A stretch of 64,000 nucleotides of DNA from Dyella_B humi (GTDB lineage Bacteria; Pseudomonadota; Gammaproteobacteria; Xanthomonadales; Rhodanobacteraceae): positions 2,294,001 to 2,358,000 of the forward strand of contig NZ_JADIKI010000023.1 of NCBI RefSeq assembly GCF_044904605.1, in the 5' to 3' direction. The stretch's first letter is position 1. The number at the start of each line of letters is the position of its first letter. The notes beneath the pieces were generated by a model. It saw only the letters and a list, made by a program, of their open reading frames with translations, was not told the origin of the DNA and did no database searches. Shown piece by piece: positions 7,556 to 16,185 of this stretch. Both the position numbers and the translations under genes were made by a program.

Positions 7556-9247
7556 TCAGATATTGCCGCGCTTGAGTTCTTCCACGGCATGACTGGCTGC
7601 GCGTGCTGTTAGCGCCATATAGGTCAAGGACGGATTCTGGCAGGCGGACGATGTCATGCACGAACCATCCGTGATGAACACGTTGTTGCACGCATGCATC
7701 TGGTTCCAGGCGTTGAGCACGGATGTCTTTGGATCGCGACCCATGCGAGCCGTGCCCATTTCATGGATGCCGGCGCCGACGTTTGCTTCGACCTTGAACG
7801 AATGCACATCGCGATAACCGGCGGCGGTGAGCATCTCGAGCGCGTCGTCGATGATCTCTTTGCCCATCTGAATTTCGTTTTCCTCGTGCGCGGCATCGAA
7901 GTTGAGCAACGGCAGGCCGTACTTGTCCTTGCGGTTGCGATCCAGGGTCACGTGGTTGCGGTGCGAGGGCAGCATTTCGCCGAAACCCATCATCGATACC
8001 GTCCACGGCCCGGGCGTTTCGGCGGTGCGTTTGAGCTCTTCGCCGATTGCCCGCGTGTCGGCCAGCCGCGTCCAGTCGTCACGATGCGCTCCGCCCTGGT
8101 AGCCAAAACCACGCAGATAGTTGCGCTTGTCCTTGCCGACGTTGCGGTAGCGCGGGATGTAGAAACCGTTAGGGCGGCGGCCGCTGTAGTAGCGATCTTC
8201 ATAACCGTCGGCCACCGCTCGCGCGCCGCTGCCGAACAAGTGATCCATGATGTTGTGGCCCACTTCGCCGCTGTCGTTGCCGAAGCCGTTGGGAAAGCGG
8301 TTGGAGGTGGAGTTCAACAGGATCTGCGTGGTGCCGAAGGTGGAGGCGCATACGAAGATCACGCGCGCGAAGTAGTCGGTCTGGTGACCGGTCTCGGCAT
8401 CCTGCACGCGCACGCCGGTCGCCTTGCCCTTGGCGTTGTCGTAGATCAGCTCGTAGACGATGGCGTTGGTCACCATGGTCATGTTGCCGGTCTTTTCTGC
8501 AGCGGGCAGGGTGGAGGAATTGCTGCTGAAGTAGGCGCCGAAAGGGCAGCCGCGCATGCACAAGTTGCGGTACTGGCAAGGTGCGCGTTGCGGGCTTTTG
8601 TCGTGCTTGAGTGGCGCAGAAAGGTTGGCGGTGCGGCCGATGATGAGCTTGCGGTCGAATTTGTCGGACAGCTTGTCGCGGAAATCCTTTTCGACGCAGG
8701 TGAGTTCCATCGGCGGCAGGAATTGCCCGTCCGGCAGTTGCGGTAAATGTTCGATTGAGCCGCTGACGCCGATGAACTCTTCGACATAGTCGTACCACGG
8801 CGCCAGGTCTTCGTAACGGATGGGCCAGTCGACACCGACGCCTTCTTTTGCATTCGCTTCGAAATCCATCTGACTGAAGCGATAACTCTGCCGTCCCCAC
8901 ATCAACGAACGGCCGCCGACGTGATAGCCGCGGAACCAGTCGAACGGCCTGGTTTCCTCATACGGATTGTCGAGATCATCGACGAACCAGTGCTTGGTGG
9001 ATTGCTTGATGCCATAGAACGAGGGGCGCGTATGGATCGGATGGCGCGCGATGTCTTCTCGTGTTGGCTGATCGGCATACGGCAGTTCCCACGGTGCCTT
9101 CAAGGCGGTGGGGTAGTCGCCGTGCTTGACCATGGGGCCACGCTCCAGCACCAGGGTCTTGAGACCTTTCTCGGTTAGTTCCTTGGCGGCCCAGCCACCG
9201 CTGACGCCGGTGCCGACGACGATGGCGTCGTACGTGTTCTTATCCAT
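7556..9247 (-). CDS. GMC-family FAD oxidoreductase, candidate glycoside 3-dehydrogenase large subunit
   Basis: 563 residues. The FAD dinucleotide-binding motif VVGTGVSGGWAAKEL lies at about residues 9-24. A cysteine-bearing segment NLCMRGCPFGAYFSS near the middle is typical of gluconate/glucoside dehydrogenases. The C-terminus has GIHEMGTARMG and CQNPSLTYMAL, which carry the GMC active-site His and Asn. No signal peptide is present, matching export with the adjacent Tat subunit. ATG 9247 is preceded by AGGGAAG. Known relatives oxidise C3 of glycosides (LacA type) or gluconate. The neighbouring DUF1080 hydrolase favours the 3-keto-glycoside reading. Confidence 0.85.
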   Translation of the reverse strand: MDKNTYDAIVVGTGVSGGWAAKELTEKGLKTLVLERGPMVKHGDYPTALKAPWELPYADQPTREDIARHPIHTRPSFYGIKQSTKHWFVDDLDNPYEETRPFDWFRGYHVGGRSLMWGRQSYRFSQMDFEANAKEGVGVDWPIRYEDLAPWYDYVEEFIGVSGSIEHLPQLPDGQFLPPMELTCVEKDFRDKLSDKFDRKLIIGRTANLSAPLKHDKSPQRAPCQYRNLCMRGCPFGAYFSSNSSTLPAAEKTGNMTMVTNAIVYELIYDNAKGKATGVRVQDAETGHQTDYFARVIFVCASTFGTTQILLNSTSNRFPNGFGNDSGEVGHNIMDHLFGSGARAVADGYEDRYYSGRRPNGFYIPRYRNVGKDKRNYLRGFGYQGGAHRDDWTRLADTRAIGEELKRTAETPGPWTVSMMGFGEMLPSHRNHVTLDRNRKDKYGLPLLNFDAAHEENEIQMGKEIIDDALEMLTAAGYRDVHSFKVEANVGAGIHEMGTARMGRDPKTSVLNAWNQMHACNNVFITDGSCMTSSACQNPSLTYMALTARAASHAVEELKRGNI

Positions 9248-9280
9248 GTGCTTCCCTTTCTCGATCGAGGGTCGCGCCAT

Positions 9281-10165
9281 TCAGCGCAGTGGACGCAGAT
9301 AGCCGAAATCGATGCGTGCGGCGTCGAGCTGGCTCATGCGTGTGTACGGACCTTCTTGCTCGACGAAACAGTGCTTCAATCCGGCTTGATTGGCCGCGGC
9401 GAGAATCGGCTGGTAGTCGAGCGTGCCGCGTCCGAGTTCGGTGCCTGGGTGTTCGTTGGATGCATGGGTGGGAAGGAAATCCTTGGCGTGCATCAGCGGG
9501 ATGCGGCCAGGGTTTGCCTTGAAAATGTCGATGGGATTTTTGCCGCCGACGTGGACCCAGCCGCAATCGAGTTCGAACTTCACCAGCTTCGGATCGGTTT
9601 CCTTGAGCAACACGTCATAGAAGGTCTGGCCCTTGCCGACGTCGGTAAATTCCCGATGGTGATTGTGGTATGCATACTGCAGTCCCGCGTTTTTAGCCTT
9701 CTCGCCGATTTGGTTGGCGAACGCGGCGGTGCGCTTGGCTTCGTCGCGGGAATACGTTGGTGGCGCTTTGTCCTTGCTATCCATCTTCTGCATGAAGGAA
9801 GGCAGCATGCTGCTGACGATGTACTGCGTGCCGAGCACATGCGCAGCTTCGATGCCGGGCTCGATGCCTAGGCTGTCGAAGTGCAAGCTAGGGCAGCCCA
9901 GGCCGGCTTCGTTCAACTGATCGTGCAACGTCTTAGCGGTGCTGGTCACAATCGCTTCGATCTCGCTGTAACCAATCACCTTGAGCGTCTTGAGCGTGCC
10001 CATCGGATCGTCCTGATACGCCTTGAGCACCATGTAAAGCTGGATGCCCAGCGGCTTGCCTTGCGTTGTGCCTGCCAGGAGCTTTCCGGGCATGCTGCCG
10101 GCCAGCCACGCGGCAGTGCCGCAAAGCACGGATCGAGATAGGAACTGCCTGCGAGTCATCATCAT
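9281..10165 (-). CDS. Tat-exported xylose isomerase-like TIM barrel protein
   Basis: 294 residues starting MMMTRRQFLSRSVLCG, a twin-arginine signal. The barrel has LQYAYHNHHREF, KLVKFELDCGWVHVGG, RIPLMHAKDFLP and CFVEQEGPY as metal-site strands. Three ATG codons are consecutive; the first is given. It lies 33 bases before the GMC gene and 28 after the permease. It is the third isomerase-like barrel in this operon and the second that is exported, so two steps of the pathway seem to occur outside the cytoplasm. The precise reaction is unknown; a lyase-type role on a 3-keto-glycoside is possible. Confidence 0.8.
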   Translation of the reverse strand: MMMTRRQFLSRSVLCGTAAWLAGSMPGKLLAGTTQGKPLGIQLYMVLKAYQDDPMGTLKTLKVIGYSEIEAIVTSTAKTLHDQLNEAGLGCPSLHFDSLGIEPGIEAAHVLGTQYIVSSMLPSFMQKMDSKDKAPPTYSRDEAKRTAAFANQIGEKAKNAGLQYAYHNHHREFTDVGKGQTFYDVLLKETDPKLVKFELDCGWVHVGGKNPIDIFKANPGRIPLMHAKDFLPTHASNEHPGTELGRGTLDYQPILAAANQAGLKHCFVEQEGPYTRMSQLDAARIDFGYLRPLR

Positions 10166-10193
10166 GGGGTTTCTCTTGGGCGTTAGGGGAGCG

Positions 10194-11408
10194 TCAGTTG
10201 GCGACCGTGGCCGCGTTACCGACAGTGCTCTTGCGATCCTTGAACAGCAGCACAAACAGCACGAGCACCACTGCAGCGCAGGTGCCGGCAAACAGCCAGA
10301 TCGGGCGCCAGTCATGTGCGGCGCTCTGGGTATTAGCTGTGGTGTGGGCATCGACCACTACTCCGGATACCCAGGAGCCGACGAACATGCCCAAGCCGTA
10401 GGTCAGGAACGTGATCAGGCCCTGCGTCGCTGCGCGCAGGGCGGGCGGTGCTTCGCGATCGATGTAGATCTGACCGACCACGAAGAAGAAGTCGAAGCAG
10501 ATGCCGTGCAACACGATGCCAACCCACAACATCCACATCAGTTCTCCGGGTGCACCAAAGGCGAACATTGCATAGCGCAGCACCCAGGCCAGCATGCCGA
10601 TAGCGAGCATGTATTTCACGCCGAGGTGCCGGAAGAACCAGGGGATGAGCAGCATGCAGAAGAGTTCCGACATCTGTCCGCCGGTCATCTTGCCTGCAGC
10701 GTTGACGACGCCGATGTCGTTGAGGAAGAGGTTGGTGAAGGCGTAGTAGAACTGCAGCGGGATGCAGATCAGGAACGAAGCTAGCGCGAATATTGCCATC
10801 GAGCGGTCGCGCAGCAGCTCAAGCGACTCGAAGGGAAACGCGTGACGCAGTTCGAACCGCTGGTGGCGTGCAAGCGGAGGTGTTGCCGGAAGTGTGAGGC
10901 AATAGCACGCCATCACCAGCGATAGCGCGGCGGCTAGATGCAATGGCGATGCCGTGGCTTCCACGCCCCATGCGCCAACGATCAGGCCCACTACGATCCA
11001 GCCGATCGTGCCGAATACGCGAATGGCACCGAACTCGTCGCCCGGATCGTCGATATGTCGCATCGCAAGCGACGTGGTCAGCGCCAGGGTCGGCATGTAG
11101 CAGAGGCTGTAAGCAAGCAACATGGCGTACAGCACAAGGAATGAGCTTTGCTGCGCAGCGACGACCAGCAGCACGGCGCCAATGATATGCAACACCGCCA
11201 GCACACGGCGGGTATCGAACAGGCGATCGGCGAGCAGGCCGACGAATAAGGGTGAGATCATTGCGCCGATCGCCGTGGTGCCGGCGACTGCGCCGATTTG
11301 CTCGCCGCTGAAATGCAGCGTCTTGCCGAGCCACGTGCCGACCGTGACGTACCACGCGCCCCAGATGGCGTACTCGAACAGCATCATCAAGCGAAGGCGC
11401 CATTTCAT
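10194..11408 (-). CDS. Nucleoside:H+ symporter-like MFS permease
   Basis: 404 residues with about twelve membrane helices. The N-terminus MKWRLRLMMLFEYAIWGAWY with VGTWLGKTLHFSGEQIG is typical of the NupG/XapB-like branch of the major facilitator superfamily. In sugar operons of this kind such permeases import small sugars or keto-sugars rather than nucleosides. ATG 11408 has AGGGGAAA upstream and overlaps the stop of the Gfo/Idh/MocA gene by four bases (ATGA), showing translational coupling. It most likely takes up the periplasmic product of the oxidation/hydrolysis steps. Confidence 0.8.
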   Translation of the reverse strand: MKWRLRLMMLFEYAIWGAWYVTVGTWLGKTLHFSGEQIGAVAGTTAIGAMISPLFVGLLADRLFDTRRVLAVLHIIGAVLLVVAAQQSSFLVLYAMLLAYSLCYMPTLALTTSLAMRHIDDPGDEFGAIRVFGTIGWIVVGLIVGAWGVEATASPLHLAAALSLVMACYCLTLPATPPLARHQRFELRHAFPFESLELLRDRSMAIFALASFLICIPLQFYYAFTNLFLNDIGVVNAAGKMTGGQMSELFCMLLIPWFFRHLGVKYMLAIGMLAWVLRYAMFAFGAPGELMWMLWVGIVLHGICFDFFFVVGQIYIDREAPPALRAATQGLITFLTYGLGMFVGSWVSGVVVDAHTTANTQSAAHDWRPIWLFAGTCAAVVLVLFVLLFKDRKSTVGNAATVAN

Positions 11409-12601
11409 CCGCGTTTTCCCCTTTTTTGTGGTGGCTCGCGATGTTGTTCGACGTCTTGCCAAACGCCACCGGCCGCGTGGCTGCGGAGCATGGCGTCGAT
11501 CACAAGGCTGTTGCGGTAGCCATCGGCGAAGCTCGGCAAAGCGTCAGGCTTGGTTTCTGGCTTGCCTCCTTTGCGAATCCACGCATAGGCATCAGCGATT
11601 AGATTGCGGAAGGCATCGGCCCATGCTTCCGGATGGCCGGCAGGCAAGTGCGCATAGCTGCGTGCGGATGTGTCCAGCAGTGCTGGGTCTCTCGTGAGCA
11701 ACGTATTGGCTTGCGCGTGATGGCCAATCCACAGTTCGTTGGGCTTTTCCTGCTGCCACGCCAGCGAGGCGACGCGACCATTTACTTCCAGGCGCAAATC
11801 GTTCTTGTGGCCGGGCAGCACTTGGCCAACGATAAGGCTGCCGCGTGCGCCGTTGTCGAAGCGCAGTAGTACGCTGGCGATGTCTTCGCTGGTGATCGTG
11901 ACTTTGCGGCGCTGCGCGGATTTGGTTTGGTTGGCGAAGGCTTTGGCTGATGCGACCGGCGCCTGTCTTACGGGGACGGCTGTATGCAGATCGGCCAGCA
12001 CGGCCGTGATCCGCGCGCCAGTCACGTGCTCGGCCAGATCGCACCAGTGCGAGCCGATGTCGCCGAGGGCAGAGCTTGCGCCACCAAGCTTGGGATCGAG
12101 ACGCCAGGTATAGGTTCGCTCGTCGGTCAGCCAGTCCTGCAGATAGCAGCCATGAATGAACACGGGGGCACCGAGTTTGCCTTTGGCGACCATGGCGCGC
12201 GCCTGCTGCACGAGTGCATGCCCGCGATAGTTGAAGGTTACGACGTTCGCCACACCGGCGTCGCGCGCGGCTTCGAACAGTTCGCGGCTTTCCTGCACGC
12301 TGCTTGCAAGCGGCTTGTCCGAGATCACATGCTTGCCGGCACGCAGCGCCGCGAGGGAGATTTCCTTGTGCAGATGATTGGGTGTGGTGTTGTGCACGAC
12401 GTGCACCGCCGGGTTGGCCAGCAGTTCCTGGTAATTCGCATAGGCGCGCGCAACGCCCAGTTCGCGCGCCCTTTTTTTTGCGGAGTCGAGGCTGGAGCCG
12501 GCAATGCCGATGATCTCGACATCACCCAGGCGACGCACGGCATCGATGTGATGCGCGGCAATGAAACCGGGGCCGACAAGGCCCATGCCGAGTTTCTTCA
12601 T
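11405..12601 (-). CDS. Gfo/Idh/MocA family oxidoreductase
   Basis: 398 residues, cytoplasmic. The Rossmann motif GLVGPGFIAAHHIDAV opens the protein, and DKPLASSVQESRELFEAA follows as the conserved DKP signature. The second domain has LGDIGSHWCDLAEHVTGA, where the GSH..D motif supplies the catalytic His. These enzymes oxidise or reduce sugar hydroxyl/keto groups with NAD(P). It is the first gene of the operon, directly behind the LacI-flanked promoter, and overlaps the permease by four bases. Reducing a 3-keto-sugar back to the parent sugar, or oxidising a further position, are both possible. Confidence 0.85.
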   Translation of the reverse strand: MKKLGMGLVGPGFIAAHHIDAVRRLGDVEIIGIAGSSLDSAKKRARELGVARAYANYQELLANPAVHVVHNTTPNHLHKEISLAALRAGKHVISDKPLASSVQESRELFEAARDAGVANVVTFNYRGHALVQQARAMVAKGKLGAPVFIHGCYLQDWLTDERTYTWRLDPKLGGASSALGDIGSHWCDLAEHVTGARITAVLADLHTAVPVRQAPVASAKAFANQTKSAQRRKVTITSEDIASVLLRFDNGARGSLIVGQVLPGHKNDLRLEVNGRVASLAWQQEKPNELWIGHHAQANTLLTRDPALLDTSARSYAHLPAGHPEAWADAFRNLIADAYAWIRKGGKPETKPDALPSFADGYRNSLVIDAMLRSHAAGGVWQDVEQHREPPQKRGKRG

Positions 12602-12716
12602 CGTGCGTTCTTCCCGGCAACGACGTGAGGAAGCGCAGGCGTTGCACGTGATGCCAACGGATTGCCAGTTGATCCAGGTCCTGCCATGTCCCCTCCGGTA
12701 CAGTGTACCCATGAAA

Positions 12717-12732
12717 ATGTATTCGATTACAT
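12717..12732. promoter_or_regulatory. LacI-type operator, copy 1
   Basis: ATGTATTCGATTACAT is a near-perfect 16-base palindrome. It matches the second copy at 12847 in 14 of 16 positions. It lies about 115 bases upstream of the minus-strand operon start and is the natural target of the divergent LacI protein. Binding is inferred. Confidence 0.65.
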
Positions 12733-12846
12733 TTACATGAGTGCAAGTTTCATGTTCGAAACGAAAGCTGTGTGACTTTCCCCAAGAAGAAGCGATAAAA
12801 CCGGCGAAACATGTAGCAGATACGCACTGGGCAATGCAACGATTTC

Positions 12847-12862
12847 ATGTAATCCATTACAT
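12847..12862. promoter_or_regulatory. LacI-type operator, copy 2
   Basis: ATGTAATCCATTACAT is palindromic except for its central CC. It lies about 80 bases upstream of the LacI start, so it could mediate autoregulation or, with copy 1 130 bases away, looping. Confidence 0.65.
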
Positions 12863-12942
12863 TGCGCTGCACAAAAATGTACTAGACTGGTCATCTGGAC
12901 GCAGCCCGAAAGACGGGTGGTATCGTCCTGAATGCAAAGGCG

Positions 12943-14040
12943 ATGAGAGGGGTTGAGCGAGTGAGTACGGATGGGTCCAAGCGCAAGCGGCAGCGCGGCA
13001 AAGGCGATCAGCCGGCTGCCGGAACACACCCATCCCGTGGCAAGACGGTGAAGGAGATCGCCGCCGCGGCGAACGTGTCCGTGGCGACCGTATCGCGCGC
13101 TTTGCAGCGGCCCGAAATCGTCAGCGAGACGACGCGCCAGCACATCCACGAGGTCGTCAAGCGTCTGGGTTACACGCCCAACGCACAGGCTCGCAACCTG
13201 CGCACAGCGCGCACACGACTGATTGTTGCGCTGCTGCCCGATATCGCCAATCCATTTTTCTCCGAAGTGATCCGTGGCATCGAACAGGTTGCACATGAAA
13301 GTGGCTATTCGGTGCTGCTGGGAGAAACGCAAAGCAGCTTGGTGCGCGAGCAGGCTTACGCCGATATGGTGGCAGCGCGGCAGGCCGACGGCATCATCAC
13401 CATGTCTCCTCGCGTGCCGGCGATTCCGATCCAGGGTCGGTTACCGGTGGTCAATGCGTGTGAATACGTCAAGGACAGCCAGATCTGCAGTGTCTACGTC
13501 GACAATGTCGCGGCCGCAGCTGCCGCCGTCGACTATCTGACGATGCTCGGTCATCGCGACGTCGCGTTTATTGCCGGGCCACCGTCGAGCCCGATATGCG
13601 TGGATCGGGAACTGGGGTACCAGCTTGCCTTGCAGCGGGCAGGCATTGCACTCAATCCCGCGCTGGCTGCGGTGGGCGACTTTTCCATCGAAGCTGGGGA
13701 ACGCGCAATCGACTTGCTGCTTTCGCGAGAGCAACCGTTCAGTGCCGTGTTTTGTTCCAACGATGAAATGGCCATCGGCGCCATGCGCGCTTTGAGTGCG
13801 CGCGGGTTGCGTGTGCCAGAGGACGTCTCGGTGGTCGGCTTCGATGACATCCGGTTCGCACGATATACATCGCCAGCACTGACCACCATCGCCCAACCGA
13901 AGAATGCGCTGGGGCGGGAAGCCACGACCATGCTTATCGAGCTGCTCAATGATCCGACAGTGCCACCACGCAAGCGTGTGCTCTCAGCGGACCTGGTGGT
14001 GCGGGGATCCACTGCGCCGAGATCGCCCAGGCATACATAG
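12943..14040 (+). CDS. LacI-family transcriptional repressor of the keto-glycoside operon
   Basis: 365 residues. The helix-turn-helix KTVKEIAAAANVSVATVSRA lies near residues 34-55 and the hinge QARNLRTARTRLIVALLP follows. The C-terminal periplasmic-binding-like effector domain ends VVGFDDIRFARYTSPALTTI. ATG 12943 (AAGGCG upstream) is used; GTG 12961 is an alternative, and both leave an unusually long basic leader before the helix-turn-helix. The gene diverges from the eight-gene operon, and two matching palindromes occupy the 341-base gap. Repression of that operon relieved by a sugar or keto-sugar is inferred. Confidence 0.85.
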   Translation: MRGVERVSTDGSKRKRQRGKGDQPAAGTHPSRGKTVKEIAAAANVSVATVSRALQRPEIVSETTRQHIHEVVKRLGYTPNAQARNLRTARTRLIVALLPDIANPFFSEVIRGIEQVAHESGYSVLLGETQSSLVREQAYADMVAARQADGIITMSPRVPAIPIQGRLPVVNACEYVKDSQICSVYVDNVAAAAAAVDYLTMLGHRDVAFIAGPPSSPICVDRELGYQLALQRAGIALNPALAAVGDFSIEAGERAIDLLLSREQPFSAVFCSNDEMAIGAMRALSARGLRVPEDVSVVGFDDIRFARYTSPALTTIAQPKNALGREATTMLIELLNDPTVPPRKRVLSADLVVRGSTAPRSPRHT

Positions 14041-14069
14041 CTATCCCCGTCCTGCTTTTGCGACACGTT

Positions 14070-14966
14070 TTACTGCTGACTGGCATTGAGAACCCGAATT
14101 CGGGCAAAGGCCCCCGCAATGAAGTCCATGAATACGAGAGCACGCTGAGGAAGCAGGCGGTTTGCAACGTACAAGATCTGAATCGGCACAGGCGGTGTCA
14201 TGTGCTTGCTCAGAAGCAGACGAAGCTGGCCGCGCTTCAGCCCTTCTTCGAACAACCACCGTGGTCCGTAGCCGACACCAAGTCCTGCATTGACTGCTTG
14301 GCGAACGGCATCCGGTGAATTCACGCGAAGCCTGCCTGCTACGGGTACTTCAGCATCCCGGAAGTGCCAGGTGCTACCTGACGACAGCAGCGAGTAGATC
14401 ACGCAATCATGATTGCGCAGGTCATCAGGTGTCTTAGGCGCACGATGTTGGTCCAAATAGTGTTTGCTTGCGACACAGACACGTTCGAACAAACCGATAC
14501 GGCGTGCGCGCAGTGCGCTGTCTTCCAGATGACCAATACGGATAGCCAACTCCGCTCCTTCGTCGACCAGATTCACGTAGCGATCACTGATCTGCAGGTC
14601 TACGCCCAGTTTCGGGTAGCGTTTCAGAAAGGCAGGCACCAGCGGCATAATGAAAACATGGGCCAGTGCTGTGGGGCATGACACGCGCAGCAAACCGGAT
14701 GGTTCCACACTGTTGCGGAAGGAAGATTCAGATTCCTCCACCGCATCCAGAATCAGTCGTACCTCCGCGTAGTAACGTTCACCCTCCGGAGTCAGGGTCA
14801 GCTTGCGCGTTGATCGATGAAGCAGCCGGGTCTGCAGGTGCTCTTCTAGCGCCGCCATATAACGGCTCACATTGGGCTGACTCAAGCCAAGATCCCGTCC
14901 TGCGGCCGTGAAACTGCCCGTTTCCACGGCCCGTACGAAGCACCTCATAAGCAGGAATCGATCCAT
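14070..14966 (-). CDS. LysR-family transcriptional regulator
   Basis: 298 residues. The N-terminal winged helix-turn-helix reads MDRFLLMRCFVRAVETGSF then LGLSQPNVSRYMAALEEHL. The rest is the substrate-binding domain of the CrgA/DsdC-like branch (SGLLRVSCPTALAHVFIMP, then DEGAELAIRIGHLEDS). ATG 14966 is supported by GGAGG six bases upstream, while the upstream ATG at 14981 would put the ribosome site inside the gene. It diverges from the SDR gene across 137 bases, the classic LysR arrangement, so it probably controls that gene. It converges with the LacI gene with 29 bases between stops. Confidence 0.88.
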   Translation of the reverse strand: MDRFLLMRCFVRAVETGSFTAAGRDLGLSQPNVSRYMAALEEHLQTRLLHRSTRKLTLTPEGERYYAEVRLILDAVEESESSFRNSVEPSGLLRVSCPTALAHVFIMPLVPAFLKRYPKLGVDLQISDRYVNLVDEGAELAIRIGHLEDSALRARRIGLFERVCVASKHYLDQHRAPKTPDDLRNHDCVIYSLLSSGSTWHFRDAEVPVAGRLRVNSPDAVRQAVNAGLGVGYGPRWLFEEGLKRGQLRLLLSKHMTPPVPIQILYVANRLLPQRALVFMDFIAGAFARIRVLNASQQ

Positions 14967-15103
14967 GGCGCCTCCGTCCATTCATGCATTGAAAGCATGA
15001 AATATATACGAAATAACCTTCTTATCGTCTGAGGAGCATGAGTCCATAGTGCGAAGACCAGCCAGCGTCAGCTGGTCACGCATTCATCTACAGGAGAACC
15101 CTC
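14967..15103. promoter_or_regulatory. Divergent LysR/SDR promoter region
   Basis: 137 bases between two divergent starts, with an AT-rich core around 14995-15025 (GAAATATATACGAAATAA). LysR proteins usually bind T-N11-A sites in such gaps; I did not pin down one convincing site. Confidence 0.45.
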
Positions 15104-15856
15104 ATGTCCCGCCTGCAAGGCAAACGTACCCTTATCACCGGTGGCACCACCGGCATCGGCCTTGAAACCGCCAGGCAGTTCCTCGCCGAAGGCGCGCGCG
15201 TCATCGTTACTGGTGTCAATCCAGACTCCATCCGGAAGGCTCAGGCTGAGCTTGGCCCGGACGTGCCCGTGTTACGCGCCGACTCCGCAAGCGTGGCAGC
15301 ACAGAAGGAGCTAGCGCAGGCCATCCAGGCGCACTACGGCCAACTCGACATCGCTTTCCTTAATGCGGGCGTGTCCGTCTGGCAACCCATCGAAACATGG
15401 ACGGAAGCGATGTTCGATCATTCCTTCGACATCAACGTCAAGGGGCCGTACTTCCTGATCCAGGCATTGCTGCCGGTCTTTGCCAATCCGGCCTCAGTGG
15501 TGCTCAACACGTCTATCAATGCCCATGTGGGTGCGATCAACTCATCGGTCTATGCCGCAACCAAGGCTGCCTTTCTCAACATGTCCAAAACGCTATCGAG
15601 CGAACTGCTGGGGCGCGGCATCCGCATCAACGCAGTGAGTCCAGGCCCTGTCGAAACTCCGCTGTACGACAAGCTTGGCATTCCAGACGCCTACCGCGAA
15701 CAAGTTAATAAGGATATCACCGCGACCATCCCCTTCGGCCGCTTCGGTATGCCAGAGGAAGTGGCCAAGGCGGTGCTGTACTTGGCATCCGACGAATCCC
15801 GCTGGACAGTTGGGTCCGAAATCATCGTTGATGGTGGTCGCACGCTCAACGGTTGA
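15104..15856 (+). CDS. Short-chain dehydrogenase/reductase (SDR) family oxidoreductase
   Basis: 250 residues, a complete classical SDR. The cofactor motif TGGTTGIG lies at residues 13-20. NAG at about 90, the active-site Ser (TSINAHVG) and the YAATK catalytic Tyr/Lys pair at about 151-155 are present. The SPGPVETPLY segment and the closing IIVDGG signature follow. Start ATG 15104 has AGGAGAA upstream. It is divergent from the LysR gene, the arrangement of an inducible oxidoreductase for a xenobiotic or quinone-like compound. The substrate cannot be told from sequence. Confidence 0.9.
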   Translation: MSRLQGKRTLITGGTTGIGLETARQFLAEGARVIVTGVNPDSIRKAQAELGPDVPVLRADSASVAAQKELAQAIQAHYGQLDIAFLNAGVSVWQPIETWTEAMFDHSFDINVKGPYFLIQALLPVFANPASVVLNTSINAHVGAINSSVYAATKAAFLNMSKTLSSELLGRGIRINAVSPGPVETPLYDKLGIPDAYREQVNKDITATIPFGRFGMPEEVAKAVLYLASDESRWTVGSEIIVDGGRTLNG

Positions 15857-16119
15857 TCCACAGATAACCTCGGCCATCCCTTCCGTATTAAGGGCTACCG
15901 TAGTTCCCCATAGTGCTTGCTCCATCGGAGTCATCAGCATCCAGGCGAGCTCGCTCAAGAATGGGGTCCCGTCATCGGTCATAACAGTCCCTCTTGGTCT
16001 AAGCGGGTCAAGCGCCGGCAGACCATCTGCCGCTCAAATCCTTGACCCACCTGGAAATCGTCGAGGTATCTGCCCCAAGTTGTCTTGGGGCATTTGCTAC
16101 CAAATCGCGCCCGATAGAG
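15857..16119. other. Intergenic, no gene supported
   Basis: 263 bases after the SDR stop. Minus-strand open frames here (for example one reading LSELAWMLMTPMEQAL) overlap the SDR 3' end and show no family I recognise. The stretch ends in a strong terminator. Confidence 0.5.
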
Positions 16120-16151
16120 AAAACCCCGTGTTTCGAAAAGCACGGGGTTTT
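16120..16151. terminator. Bidirectional Rho-independent terminator
   Basis: AAAACCCCGTG and CACGGGGTTTT pair perfectly across a ten-base loop (16131-16140). A-runs and T-runs on both sides make it work in either direction, ending the secreted-protein transcript (minus) and possibly the SDR transcript (plus). Confidence 0.9.
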
Positions 16152-16185
16152 GTCAGCGCTTCTCTGCTTGCTTGAATAATTAGCG

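Noticed and set aside
7694..8746. Plus-strand open frame of 350 codons opposite the GMC gene
   Set aside because: It lies fully antisense to a gene with intact FAD and active-site motifs, and its composition is only the mirror of that gene.
15593..15982. Minus-strand frame reading LSELAWMLMTPMEQAL past the SDR stop
   Set aside because: No recognised family and two-thirds antisense to the SDR gene. The short part outside it is too small to judge.
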